NCBI GenBank assembly: GCA_900491605.1 | Contig: UESW01004080.1 | Span: 1,028,026 to 1,092,025 of the forward strand | DNA: 64,000 nt | DNA from: Calamus simplicifolius | Taxonomy: Eukaryota; Streptophyta; Magnoliopsida; Arecales; Arecaceae | Reading direction: 5' to 3' | Part shown: one piece after another, positions 22,701 to 35,000 of the stretch | Layout: every line of letters starts with the position of its first letter | Numbering within the stretch: position 1 is the stretch's first letter | Made by a program: the position numbers and the translations under genes | The notes under the pieces: model-generated | The model's database searches: none | The model's input: only the letters and a program-made list of their open reading frames with translations | What the model was told of the DNA's origin: nothing

Positions 22701-25700
22701 TAGATCACTGGAGAAAAAAATAAATGAATGAATATGGCATTAATATTCCTAGTTTTTCAACTTATTAATATCAGGCACTAAAACTGAATATATTTCACAA
22801 TATACGCGCAACAGCAGTTCATCCAATAAAGGATTTAGCATCAAATGTACAAATGCAAAGCTCTGGCAACTGCATTCTATGTAAACAAACATTCCAACAT
22901 TAAATAGTACTTGACTGGCAGAGATTGTTTTGTGCATGTCACGGCAAGAACATATCCTTTATCCATTTTACTTCAGATTGTTATAATTCCCAATAGAGAC
23001 AAGGTACTAAAAATTGGTTGAAAAACCTAGTTTTTGGCATCTTTTTCCAATTTATAGTTTGGTTCGACCGTCATAGCTCAAATGCTCAATCCCTGTTTTT
23101 CATTAGTATCACTCATGAATGTCTTCTTATCAGCCCACATTCTTCTAATATGTATTTTATCCTTCAGTTTCAAAGCATAAAATACTTCCTTTCCATCTAG
23201 ATTCCTTACCTTTCCATTTTGAAGGCTTATAGACTTGCCCTTGTTCACACTTTAATATTAAGGCTTTAAATCATTATATATCTTTTCATAATCTAGCGAG
23301 GCTCATAACCATTGTTATTCTTCTAAATTAGCATCAATGCTGAAGTACATGAATCAGATAGAGCATAAGTGGACCTCAATTTTAGATTTCAATTAACTGC
23401 ACATGTGCAACTGTCTTAGCTCATAAACAGATGGCAGTGGAACTGGAATTTTTATGTGGATTATTATGATATTGATATTTCAATATAATGATGAATATCT
23501 CTTATAAGCTAAAAATGTTGCAAAAACTAATAGTTCTCTTGATACTGCTATGCCAAGAGTACCTTATCCGTTGGGCATTCAAATAATCCTTGCTGCTGAA
23601 TGAACCATAGACACGAAGAGCTAATCTTGCATCCCACCCTATCTCTGCAAAATTCCTAATTTGATAGAAGGACACGATATAAGGTCATACATTTATGATT
23701 TAAAAACCTGTTCTGGCTGAAGTGATTAAGTTATATCCAGTTGAAAGCTACTTACAGTTTTGCAAGATGTGGAGCCAATGAAGCAGTGCATTCAGATCCA
23801 ATTGTTATATAATGAGCCAAACGCATTTCTTCTATCTCAGGTACAGTCACAGCCACAGTCTTACAGGTAGTAAAGATCAATTTGATCAGAAAACAATGTT
23901 TCAAGATTTATTTATATTAGTATATGGAACTTTTGATGTACATTAGAAAGTCGCAGAGGATGCTGAAACTTAGATGGTTGAAGAAAAGAAGGCATTTCAC
24001 TATACGAACTATGGTTGTTAAATAAAATGTGAGTACCTTCCACCCATAATGCTTGGATAGCATTTGCAAAGCTTGGTCACAGCAATTTCTAATATCACTC
24101 GTTGAGTCATTAAACCACTGATTGGTCCAAACAAGAATTACATCATGTTAGCATTTATTTCCAAAATACAATAAATAGAAAGAGTTTACATGACATTGAA
24201 ATTGCTCCGTTGAATTGGATTAGTTGTAAGAATGTTTAGTTCCAAACTGCTTGGAAATCAGAGCTGACCTCCCCATATTTGGCTAATTTGATGTCTGTGA
24301 TTGATTGCGTGGATGTCAGCAGAGGAAAATTCAATTCAGGCTGGAGGATTCAAAAAAAAAAAGGGAAAAAAATCAACCTAACAGGATCCTGAAAAGATGA
24401 ACATCACAAAACTAGTAACAGAATATCTTAGCACCCAAGCACAACGAAGAGGACTTCTATGCTTTCTTTTATTTGAAAGAAAAGCACTGATTAAATATGT
24501 CTGTGATATGAGGAATTAGGAATGATTTTCTCACCTCTAAAGACAATTGTTGACCTGGGAGGTTACCAGAAATAGCTGCATAACTGATGCAAACAAGCAT
24601 GTTTATTTAGATACTAATTGATAACAGCAGGGCCTTATAAACATAAGAAATGCTACTGGTCTTATGGAAGAAAATACTGACGCTATTAGTGCATCTTCAA
24701 CAGTTGCTGCTAATATGCCTGGCATGCCAACTGTCCAATTCAGTGGAAGAACACTGAAATAACAACATAAACGTCTGTTAGGATTGTGAGGGTCAATAGT
24801 GTACAGTCAATGGATGGTGAAGCTTCTGATGGCCAGCTGATTTACCCAGAATTCGACAAGCGCCCAGAAGTTGGCTTGAAACCGACCACGCCACAAAGAG
24901 CAGCAGGCATCCGCACTGACCCTGAACAGAATAATCTTGGTAAGGACCATAGGGTTCTCAAAGTTGAATTTTTTAATGAAACATCTGCCAAAGATTACTG
25001 AATGTGTTTGAATGAATGAGGACATGTACAATGATCATGCAGTGCCACTGAAGATTGCATTTGTGATCCCTTGTCATGATAGGTAATAGTGAACTTCAGA
25101 CTGACAAATTTGTTAGCCAGTTTTCGCTCTGAAGATGATTTGTTGCTTATCTCTGACTATATGTCTTTTGTGTTATTAAGTAATCAAAAAGTTTGTCATC
25201 CACATCCAGGTGAATTGCTAATTTAAAGGTACTGAAGGTTCTCCATTGAATTTTTTTTTTCAGAGTTTATTACATGATAAAAGACTGCCACTCCTTGAAT
25301 AGCTTAGCAGCTTTTTATGTACTAGGCTCCCAAAAAACATCCTTTATTATGGTTTATTGGACCATTTCAAATATTAATATACCACTGAGGCCATCTCTGA
25401 GGGCAGGTAATCAGAAATGATTGGTTCTGATAACTGCATCAATTTTCATCTGTACTTTTTACTAGAAGTAGTAAATGGGAATGGCAAATGTGTTGAGTAG
25501 CCAATCATATTCTGTTTGATATCACGTGTGGAAGGGGCCTATTCCAAAACAGTCTTACAGTCAGGAAGATACCTACCTTGATTTAGCTGGGATCTGGGAG
25601 GTTCAAAGGCATTATTAACTTATAAAGAGTGCACATGAAGGGCATGCAAGGAAACTTCCAACATTGTCTGTATTATATATCTTGTGGACCACTCACAGCC

Positions 25701-28700
25701 TTCTCTGAACAAGAGGGTGGTTGCCATCAAAGATTGACCCCTCCAAGTGGTTGACAATTAAAATGCTGGCCAGAAATAGCTTAGATCTGAAGGTAAAGGT
25801 AAAATATATCTATCCCCTCCAAACTTACCTCCTCCATCAACACCAAGTGCAACAGGGCATAATCCAGCACACACAACAGCAGCTGATCCACTTGAGGAGC
25901 CTCCAGAAACCCTGTTGATGTTGTAGGGATTTCTAGTAGACCTGTAATAAATTGAGGGCATGTGCTCAAGAACTAGAAAACCGACATAAAAACTGTCAGC
26001 TAGAACTGTTCTTTTCTATGTTTGCACAGGCAAGCGCTTCTTTGAATCATTCAGAGAAATTTAGAGTGGAATAACTTGGAACAAGGGTTTCATTAGAACA
26101 GCTGCTCCATGACTACCCCAACACTAATGCTATTTGTTTCATTGGATTATTCCCTGTTCCACCCACTATTTCAACTTCACTGCAGGGTCTGGTACTTGTA
26201 ACCATTGAACATTGTCCCAACCGTATGGAATCAGCTTTAAAAGCTGTCATATGTTGGGTATTTCTATTTAGGACCATCTTTGATGTTAACTCTGGATGCT
26301 TGGAGGGGAAGAGGAAAAAAACCATGTTTATACCCATAGTGAGGATTGATTCCACTGGTCCCAGCGCCAAGCTCATGCATGTTAGTCTTGCCAACAAGCA
26401 TAACACCACATGATCTCAATTGCTTAACACAGCTTGCATCATCAGTACAATGTCTCACCTTGTGCAGCCACTTGGTTCCTCCTACAAAAGCCAAAATTTC
26501 AAGAATGTGGCAACTATAAAGAAATAACTGGATATAGATTTGTAAATACTGACACTAGAAGAGCATAGTACCAGTGGTAGAATAGGGCAAGCAATCAATC
26601 TCATCTTTGATAGCAACTGGTACTCCATCCATAATTGAAAGAGGGCTTCCTGGTAAGGATCATAATTGCAGTTAAAAACAGGAACATAGCATTAAGTTCT
26701 ACAGCTCAGCAGCAATACCTTCGCACCATCCAAACTAACTGCTTCAGCGGCTTTCAATGTTATTAATAGGTACAACAAGCCACACAAAAAGCAAGTGCTT
26801 TCAACAAAAAAAAAAAAAAAAAGTAAACTACGTTCTTGATCACCAGGCATTTAGTGGAATATAATGCATGAAAAATATGTTGGAATGAAGAGAAATAGGC
26901 AGCGAGAGATGTCTTTAAGGAAGCCATCCCTCAGAAGTTATTTGTATGACCGATGTTTTGCTATGGTAAACTGATGTCGTAAGGCCTCAAGTCTGATGCA
27001 AGATTTTTTTTTTTTTCCCAATGTATCAAAATTCCCTCATTGTTTTTTTTCCCTTATATATTGCTTTAACATTATTATATTTCTTAAGATAATGTAATAA
27101 CATGCTAACTTAGATCAAAACAGAGGGAAGAAAATTCTATGTAATCTATCGATCTAATAATTGCAAATAAGTTACGGTAATTTAATTCAAGTTTATTAGG
27201 TGTCTCACTTTTGTATATGTGTTGCTGTTTTGCTTGTGCCCTGTGGCTAAGCATCTTTGAAGTACCTCGGCATCATTGTAGGTGAAAATTCTTATCTGGA
27301 TTCTTGTCCATGGCAGGCTGTTAACTGCTAACAATCTAAGAATGCGTGGTTGGGTCGGAGGCCAAGAATTTTCCCCATGCAAGAGAGCCAACAAAAATGT
27401 AGATAACCCCTGCACTCTTTTCTTGTGGGTAAGCAACAGAGAGTGCTTCAGAGTCCAAGGGTTGGGAAATGGGAAGGCTCAGCTAGGTGTCTTTGGACTG
27501 CTTGGAAGTGCAGGAGGGTGATCAAGAGGTTGAAGCAAAATGCTCTCATCTTTGTGAAAAATGAGAACCCAGCCATTGTTGCGTTGCAGGCTGTATCCTC
27601 CATCATTGCTTGGACAGAAGCCATGCCTCTCAGCTCCAAAAGGAAGAGGTGTGCTACAAGATCATGAAGGACTTCCCTGAATTCTACCATGGAATGTGGC
27701 AGAGGGGATGTTTTGGTTCATTTTGTACTGGTAGGTGCATGATTGCAACAAGGTTACAACCATGAAATGAGTGATGGCAACCCCACCATTTTGCTCAGGA
27801 AAAACGGAGCATTGTTTTTTGATATGTTTATTGTTTCCTGGATATCTCATGATCTTTGACAAAGTATAGCATGTATTTAGTATAAGGTATGCCAAACTAA
27901 CCCCCATACCTGGTACATTAACATTATACCAACGTGATACGTATGGAATCCAATACTAACCTTGCAAGTCTTGATTCAAAACCTATCTAACACTTCCTCC
28001 AATCCTCTTGATGCACTTCTTCCCATGTCCATCAAGATAAAAACAATAGATCTGACCTAATATCGGAGTGTCATAACCAGCAGTATATGACTTGTTTACA
28101 CTCTTAGGGTGCCATTACCAGCAGTGACAAACTAACAGGAACGGTAACAACAAAGTCTGTTCTTTCTCATTTTTTTAGTAAGCTTCGAGTCATCATGCTG
28201 AAAGTTCGACAAATATCATTAGTTTGCAAGAAATTACTGCATACTGTGACCAAACGTCAGTCGAAATGATAAATTTACCACCCCGAAAAAAAAAAAAAAA
28301 ATCGAAGTTGTGAAAAGGACTCTGCAAGGTGGCAAATTATTAATATTTTTACAACATATCATAGCATCAATACCTCTCTCATATCGGAGTGTCGACTCTT
28401 CAGCCTGCCTTAGAATATCTTGAGCATTGTAAGTAATGAAGAAACTCATTTGGAGATCGTTTGAGTCCTTGACAGCCTCTAAAAATCGCTTCGCTACCTG
28501 CATATATCTCCATGAATTAGCTTCAAGAAAACAAGCAAATGTTCTGGACACAGACTTTGTTGTTAAATAATTCAATTTGTATCGCTGCCAGGCCGTAGAC
28601 AGAGCAGAGCAGATGGAAAACTAAGTGGATGTCATCAAGAAAGACATGAGCTGAAACATAATAAAAAGTTTGGTTCGTCTTAAAGAGATAAATTTATGCT

Positions 28701-29873
28701 TTCTTGTACGGAAGAGTTAATGAAATAATCATTGGGGAACATCGCTCAGCCATAAATCGTTATGGTTAGTGTGAAATACCGCAAGAGGAGTTGTTTCCCC
28801 TGATCTATAGGCCCTGGAAAAGTCCCGTATGGTCCAACGCTTGAAGCTAGGAACCGAATCACACGAGGTATATTCCAAGCAAGGAGGGAGGCAAGCCATG
28901 GCTTCTTGAACTCGTTCAGCAGGAGACAATCCACTCTTTACAAGATTGACATTCTGCTCTGCTATGTCTGCCCAATGTTCAAAACCAATTGAGAGGTAAA
29001 TCTCAAGCACATGTACTGTTGATAAATCAAAATTATCTTCATTTGCTGAGAGCTGACTATAATAATAAGAATTTAAAAAAAATAACCAATTTTTTCAGAA
29101 AATGTTGCATTTTGGAAGAAAACTAACCTTCCCAATCATGGGTGTTAGTGAACAGAGGTGGCTCCTGGATCACAGCAAATGAGACAAGCTGCAAGAAGTT
29201 GAGATCCATGGTCAGAAACTTCTGTTGTCCAAACAGATGGGCAAAATTTATTAGTTTTATGGAAGCAGTCCATGGGCGTCATTGGATGCTCATAAAAGTT
29301 GGTGATTATTGTGACGCAGATTAGCTTAAATAAAATCATTAATCATCAATGCAAATTTCACTGGTTTCAATGCTAAATCACTATATATGCTACCAAAGCT
29401 TCAAAAGACAAATGAATTAAGAAAAGCTTGCTAATTTTTTTTAAGGATTTGATGCTAGTCCTGAAGAAAATGAGAGAGAGAGAGAGAAGGGGACAGACAG
29501 CCAAAGAAAACAATTCCAAACAACTCATACGGATGGATCAACAACAGGAAACCACCCAATACCTTGTTGATGAGATTATTTTTCTTCAGTATGTACACCA
29601 CGATCGGCCCGAGAATGGTCGACTCCAAAATCCACACAAAAATCTTCACAATAAGCCCAGCCATTCGAGGAGCTAAAATTAAAAACATCCACAAAACAAC
29701 ACCTCATATCACACCACACCAACAAAACTAGTAGGAGGATCAAAGAGCTTCCAAAATCTTCAAAACAGAGTACCTTTCACATTAGCATGCAGATAGGATT
29801 CCTTGCTGTCAGGGCCAAGATTGACACCGGTGGCCGGTTTGTAAACCTTCCCTGCAGATCTGAAGAGATCCAT
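19754..29873 (-). CDS. FAAH: Fatty acid amide hydrolase (amidase signature family), 20 exons
   Basis: FAAH hydrolyses N-acylethanolamines and related amides to fatty acid and amine, usually at endomembranes. Exons (minus): 29774-29873, 29563-29672, 29128-29188, 28780-29015, 28374-28497, 26572-26649, 26334-26481, 25829-25941, 24846-24921, 24682-24753, 24535-24583, 24269-24340, 24037-24117, 23756-23859, 23563-23655, 22412-22480, 20787-20851, 20588-20649, 20418-20513, 19754-19816. They sum to 1872 nt, 623 residues, every junction GT-AG and in phase, with no internal stop. The start MDLFRSAGKVYKP is the first ATG and resembles monocot homologues. A hydrophobic helix (GLIVKIFVWILESTILG) lies near residues 38-55. 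Triad: Lys225 (VAIKDE), Ser301 (GGSSSGSAA) and Ser325 (DGGGS). The C-terminus is VGYDKGGMPIGLQ then KKPKVFYDLLKKE. Its length is close to Arabidopsis FAAH. One oddity is VMV where homologues have VPV before GYDK. Splices are inferred by eye. Confidence 0.93.
20915..21150. repeat. Diverged tandem duplication (about 125 bp) in the same FAAH intron
   Basis: GACTGAACTCTGGTTCCAAA (about 20933) and GACTGAACTTTGGCTCCAAG (about 21060) begin two clearly related but diverged segments, each ending in AAATGG(C/T)CACTT and ATG(T)GCA(A/C)A. It is much older than the 82-bp duplication. Confidence 0.65.
21708..21871. repeat. Perfect 82-bp tandem duplication in a FAAH intron
   Basis: TAATCTTCTTCATGGATTGA and the following bases through GTTGATCATGT occur twice, at 21708-21789 and 21790-21871, with no visible difference. 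It lies in the intron between exons 16 and 17. Confidence 0.9.
25829..25941 (-). other. FAAH: FAAH exon 8: amidase signature with cis-Ser
   Basis: It encodes TRNPYNINRVSGGSSSGSAA to GVDGGG. The GGSSSGSAA loop carries Ser301, the bridging serine of the Ser-cisSer-Lys triad. The splice falls inside the DGGGS motif, so the nucleophile Ser325 is encoded by exon 9 (24846-24921, SVRMPAALCG). Confidence 0.9.
27280..27680 (+). mobile_element. LINE fragment (zf-RVT region) in FAAH intron 5
   Basis: The plus strand reads VKILIWILVHGRLLTANNLRMRGW at 27279-27350 (shown in part: HGRLLTANNLRMRGW), the hallmark start of the zinc-binding region found after reverse transcriptase in plant LINEs. Cys-containing sequence (SPCKRANKNVD) follows, then, in a second frame, AIVALQAVSSIIAWTEAMP, which also fits that family. 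Upstream reverse transcriptase sequence and a poly(A) tail were not recognised. It is a decayed, truncated piece antisense to FAAH. Confidence 0.6.
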
Positions 29874-29957
29874 GAATGGAGAGATTTGCGCTTCTTCCAC
29901 CTACAACAACAACAACAACGAGTGATTAAGAGTACCGGCTTCTTCGATGTTTGGAGT

Positions 29958-29967
29958 ATATATATAG
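29958..29967 (-). promoter_or_regulatory. Putative FAAH TATA box
   Basis: The minus strand reads TATATATA about 85-95 bases before the FAAH start codon, which would give a 5' leader of about 55-65 nt. The leader contains a (GTT)n run at about 29901-29920. Position fits a plant core promoter, but there is no transcript evidence. Confidence 0.5.
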
Positions 29968-30606
29968 AGGGATCGGAGGCGGAATTAGCAAGAAAAGGGA
30001 CGGTTTAAGCCAACAAGATGAAAACAATCGGAATGTTCTCAACCGTGGCGGTAGAGGAGAAGACAAACTAAAAGAAAACGAGGAAGACGTAAAGAATGGA
30101 AATGGTATCGTTTCTCGACTACGTCGTTATCATCTCGAGTCGAGCTACGACAGAGCGAGCGAGGTGGTCGCCCCATTTTTAACGGTAAATTTTCCCGGGA
30201 GATGGACGGAGGGAAAGAGCTGGAGAGCTGGGTCTGATCGCGTAACTGCCACCGTGTACTGGAAGGAGACACACAGTAATTCCGAGGCCCACTCACCGAC
30301 CAAGTCTCTCTCACACGCATTGTTTGAGTGAGTGGAGCACTTTCTTGTTCACCGACCCAATTCCCTTCTAACGCGTCATTCTGATTCCTTAATTTATTCA
30401 TCCTTTTATTTTATATGTGGGTTTAGGACTCCATTCCATGGTTGAATTGATTTGGAACGAATGGTTTGGGAATGCCCTCTATATCCCAATTATAAGACGA
30501 GAATCATAAAGCCATCTTCATTCTGGGGATTTAGGTTTAGAGATCCAATTCCAATCTTCTATCGATTGAAGCTTCTTCGCACGTGAAATAGAATAGTCGG
30601 CACTTA
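29968..30606. other. FAAH upstream region
   Basis: More GC-rich than its surroundings, consistent with promoter-proximal sequence. Two overlapping short ORFs exist but show no protein features. No named element could be supported beyond the TATA-like site. Confidence 0.4.
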
Positions 30607-30748
30607 GGCAGTGTTTGATATAAGGGATAAGAAAGGATATCCTTTGGATATCCTTTCTTATCCCCTAATGTTATAGCTAAAAGGGATAGATCTAAAAAAT
30701 TTAACCACAGGGGTTAACCATGGGTTATCCCCTGAACTTAGTCCCTAA

Positions 30749-31051
30749 AGTAATATTTGATAGCCTAAAAGCTATCCCTGGATAAATGTACGGGATAGCA
30801 TTTATCTAGGGGATAGCTGAGGGAATAAGCATTTTTTTAAAATTACAAGTTTGCCATCAAGGGATAACATTAGTTGTTCCTGGGTTCCCTAGGGAATAAG
30901 TTCAAGGGATAACCCATGGTTAACCATGGTTAACCATGGGTTATCCCCTCTAGTTAAATTTTTTCAGACTATCCCTTCTAGCTATAGCATTTGGGAATAA
31001 GAAGGGATATCCAGGGGATATCCTTCCTTATCCCCCATATCAAACACTACC
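30749..31051. mobile_element. Inner Tourist-like MITE A
   Basis: A 303-bp copy in opposite orientation to the outer one, ending CAAACACTACC, with TAA on both sides (30746-30748 and 31052-31054). Its left end AGTAATATTTGATA is a mutated form of the terminal repeat. Confidence 0.8.
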
Positions 31052-31054
31052 TAA

Positions 31055-31397
31055 GGTAGTGTTTGATAGGAAAAATGTTATCCATGGATAAGTGTACGGG
31101 ATAGAATTTATCCCCTGACTATCCCTAGGGATATCCTTGGCTATCCCATTGATCATATCAAATGCAAAAGGTAAATCCATGGGATAACCTTTTTTTACTC
31201 TTATTTGGAGGGATAACCAGCTATTCCTGCATTCTCTAGGGAATAAATTGAGGGGATATCCCAGGTTAACCATGGTTAACCATGGATTATCCCTTTGGTT
31301 AACTTTATTCCCTGCTATCCCTTATAGTTATGGCTTTTGGGAATAAGAGGGGATATCCTCTGGATATCCCCTCTTATCCCCTATTTCAAACACTACC
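31055..31397. mobile_element. Inner Tourist-like MITE B
   Basis: A 343-bp copy starting GGTAGTGTTTGATAGG and ending TTCAAACACTACC, with TAA on both sides (31052-31054 and 31398-31400). It shares its left TAA with the right end of MITE A, so one inserted at the border of the other. The internal CCATGGTTAACCATGG palindromes are part of the family sequence. Confidence 0.85.
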
Positions 31398-31542
31398 TAA
31401 GGAACCTAGGAACAACTAAAGTTATCCCTTGATGGCAGACTTGTAATTTAAAAAAATGCTTATTCCCTCAGCTATCCCCTGGATAAATGCTATCCCGTAC
31501 ATTTATCCAGGGATAGCTTTTGGGCTATCAAACACTACCTTA

Positions 31543-32063
31543 ATATATAATTGATCAAGAAGGCTTAGGAGGAAGAATGAGAAACCATTTCAATATAGCA
31601 TGAGAAATTATATTTCAATCATATATTATGAAAAAAGTAATTATTAAATATATTAATATAATGAAAGATATATGATGAAATATATTATACTAATTATTAT
31701 ACTAGATCTACAATAAAGATGAGACCAAAGTTGATGTTAATTATGAGTTAGAATAATAGAGAAATATATTAGAATCTAAATATTTTAGGTTAAGTAGGAC
31801 AAAGACATAATAGAATATAATTTTAATATAATTAAAAATAAAATTAATGTAAAATAAAAATTAAAGATCTGAAAGTTTCTAAAAGTGATGATTTTTAATA
31901 TTAGAATCAATTTTATAAGAAAGAAGAAATGAGGATAATGTTGTACATAAAATTAAAGTGGCTAGATTGAATGAAATAAAGAAGTATAACTGAAATATTA
32001 TGTGATCGTAGCCAAGTTGAAAATCAACTATGCTTTATGGTATAAAATATTAGATATTAAAAA

Positions 32064-32095
<32 letters not shown>

Positions 32096-35000
32096 AGATG
32101 AACTAGTTGCAATGAGAATGTTGAAATAGATATGTGGTAATATATATAAAAAAGATAGAATTAAAAAATAAATATTTTTTAAAAAATAAAGGCAGCACCA
32201 ATCGAGGAGATATTGAGAGAATAATAACTTAAATAGTTTTGATATATGTAACATAAACCTAGAGATGTATTTACATAAAAAAGTAATTTGATGCATATAG
32301 AAGAAAAAAGAGATAGAGATGAACTTAATATTATATGAGAAAATAATAAAAAAATAAAAATATTATATCTTACAAAAAAATATAACTTAAAATCTAATAG
32401 AACAAAAAAAAAAATCATGTAATGAACCTCAATTAATATAAAATTAAGGCTTTGCCGTTGCTATATTTGTCATTACGTTCTATTCATATGTTACATTAGA
32501 TCAAAAACAATCAGGAAGGAGTGCTTATTATAAGAAAGGCTCCGTGGCATTATTACTAGGTGGCCTTGTGTTTAGTGGTGAAAAGAAAGCTCCTTTTCCA
32601 TACTCTTCTATTAAATATTATGTTGATGTTCATTTACCAATTTTATTTCATGTTCCCAAGTAAATTATCCCATGAGCATCAAGGCTAATATGTTTCACAA
32701 ACATGAAATTAACGGCCAGACCTTGTAAGCAAATGGAACCTGACCAACTTTCCTTCTCAAATTACACTTGCATTTGAAAGTAATGGTCCCAACAATGTCC
32801 TTGATTGTTTGGTTGCTACACATAGTCATCATATTGCCTAATGTTTATATCCTCACATACCCATTTTGCCCAAAATATATAGTACAAAAATACTAGATGT
32901 CCACACCTTCCAAAAGAAAAGAAGCTCAGTTAGGTTTGTAATAGAAAACCAAGTTAATCTCCAATTCATTGGTGAGGCCTCATGATTGGCATCAATCAAC
33001 GTGATCCACTGGCACAGCTGTTGTACCAATTTGCAATAAATGACTTGGAATTTCTTGGAGGAACCTCTACATTCTTGCACAATAAATTTCTGCTGGAAAA
33101 ATTGGTGCTTGACCAGAGGGCACTGGCTCTATAAGTTTGTGTTGAGTTTTCAAGTTAAAAAAAACTAAATTTAGCCTATGGCTTTGGAATTGGCTAATGG
33201 CTATACTAAACAAGGTGACAAAAGTCAATATTGATCTTAGAAAAGTTTTGCTCCAGAAAACTTTTAGAGGCTAACGAGAATTTTGATGGCAGGGCCTCAG
33301 GATGAGTGAAAGGATGGCACTCAGTGGCACAAGCTTCCCTTTATTCTTTCCTCAAGAGTTGGTAAACTTTTCAAGGAAGTTATCATGTTAAAGCCTTGTG
33401 GGTAATAGATAAATTGGTGGTCCAAGTTATCACGGAATTTTTATGACAGGACCTTAGGATGAGTGAAAAGATGGTACTCAAGTGGCACAAGCTTCCTTTT
33501 ATTTTTTCCTCAAGAGTTGGTTTAACTTTCTAACGAAGTTATCATGTTAAAGACTTGTGGATAATAGATAATTTGGTGGTCAAAGACATATGATAGAAGA
33601 CTAGAGCTGCCCCTCCTATGATCATGTATTGCTTCAACTTTATTGTATTTAATCATGTCAAAAGTGTAGTTGAGGCATTTAAAGTTTTAAATTTTGATGG
33701 ATAGGAGAGCATTCTAATCACTCTGACCTATTCAAACAAATTGAGATTAGGACAATGACAGAAAAATATTAAGAATAAAAGAAAAGAAAAAAAAACAAAA
33801 GTAAAATAAAATAAAAATAATAAAGAAAAATTGAAAAGAAGAAAGATTAGGGTATTCCATCGGGATAAATGAGATAAGGAATATTTCATTCCATAAAAAA
33901 ATTTAGACATCGTTATCTCTCAAGATTTAAAATATTGGATGCATCACTGCAAAGGTGAATATGTTGTTTACAAAAGAAATTGAAATAACGGTAGGATTAA
34001 ATAAAATCAGCCTAATAAGCTTTGATTGCAAATTTTTGCTATGCTTTTTTTTTTTTTTTTTTTTTCAGAACGGTAAAATACAGATTGTTATCAAACATGG
34101 TTTAAGCATTATCAAATTATACCCATATTAGTCAAAATATTACATTTAACTATCATGCATTTCAAACACTATTAAATTAGGCTTATGTGTGTTGATATTT
34201 ATTTAATTAATATAAGCTTTAAATACTATCAAATCATATTCTTTGGAAAAATTAAGTAAAACTCGAGTAGGTCTAAAATATATGAATAATTAAGCGCAGC
34301 TTTTAAAACATGTTATCAAATCATCTAGACTCCAATTAGTAGCGCTTAAAATAAATACATGATAATTAAGTATAAATCACATAAATATAATTTGATGATG
34401 CTTAGATTATATAGGATGGTAACCTATATTTTATTTTATTTTATTATACACGATTGTTCTATATGAGGTTCAAAATCTGAGAGATAACGACCATCATAAA
34501 TTCGCTCAATGATCGCTTGTCTTGATCAGTTGAGGGTTTACATTTCATGACAAGCAGGCATCAAACATTTAGGTCGAGACAAGGCCAGTATTGTTGTATG
34601 GCGGACTAGAAGCCTCTCATCCATCTTTTTTTCCATTGGCCTCTCATTTATTTGGTCCCTGCTATCGTCTCTCCAATGGCATATAACAACCGTCTCATCT
34701 CGCTGACGAATTAAAGGACGATTGACTAATGCTTACATTCCTCGTGATTAGGGGGGGGGGGGGCTTCTTTTTTCCACCACTTGCTTGCTTGGTTCTTAGC
34801 AGTCTAGAATCGCCAACCAACCACGCCAACAAATTAATTCAATCCTACTTCCATCGCCACCACCATCTCCATTACTGCACTCACTACGAAAGTTTTGCCC
34901 AAGTTATTGCTTGTTGCTTCTGGTGGAGCATGGAATCTTCCAGCCTATCCCACCCACTAAGGGGGCTGCTTTATTATTAATACTTTTTTTTTTTTTTTGT

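Larger units (their letters stand above)
30607..31539. mobile_element. Outer Tourist-like MITE, interrupted by two more
   Basis: The ends are GGCAGTGTTTGATA and TATCAAACACTACC, and the flanks are TTA (30604-30606) and TTA (31540-31542), a 3-bp TWA target duplication typical of PIF/Harbinger (Tourist) MITEs. Segments 30607-30748 and 31401-31539 are the two halves of one element; the sequence ...TTAGTCCCTAA is continued by GGAACCTAGG across the insertion. It lies about 0.7 kb upstream of the FAAH start. Confidence 0.85.

Noticed and set aside
29951..30331. 126-codon ORF upstream of FAAH
   Set aside because: It overlaps the FAAH promoter on the other strand and shows no domain, repeat or family likeness; a competing ORF exists on the opposite strand.
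30910..30940. CCATGGTTAACCATGG palindromes as regulatory sites
   Set aside because: They recur at the same place in the MITE copies and are part of the MITE sequence.
34751..34763. Run of 13 G as a G-quadruplex promoter element
   Set aside because: A single uninterrupted run in gene-free DNA; there is no transcript or gene nearby to give it a role.
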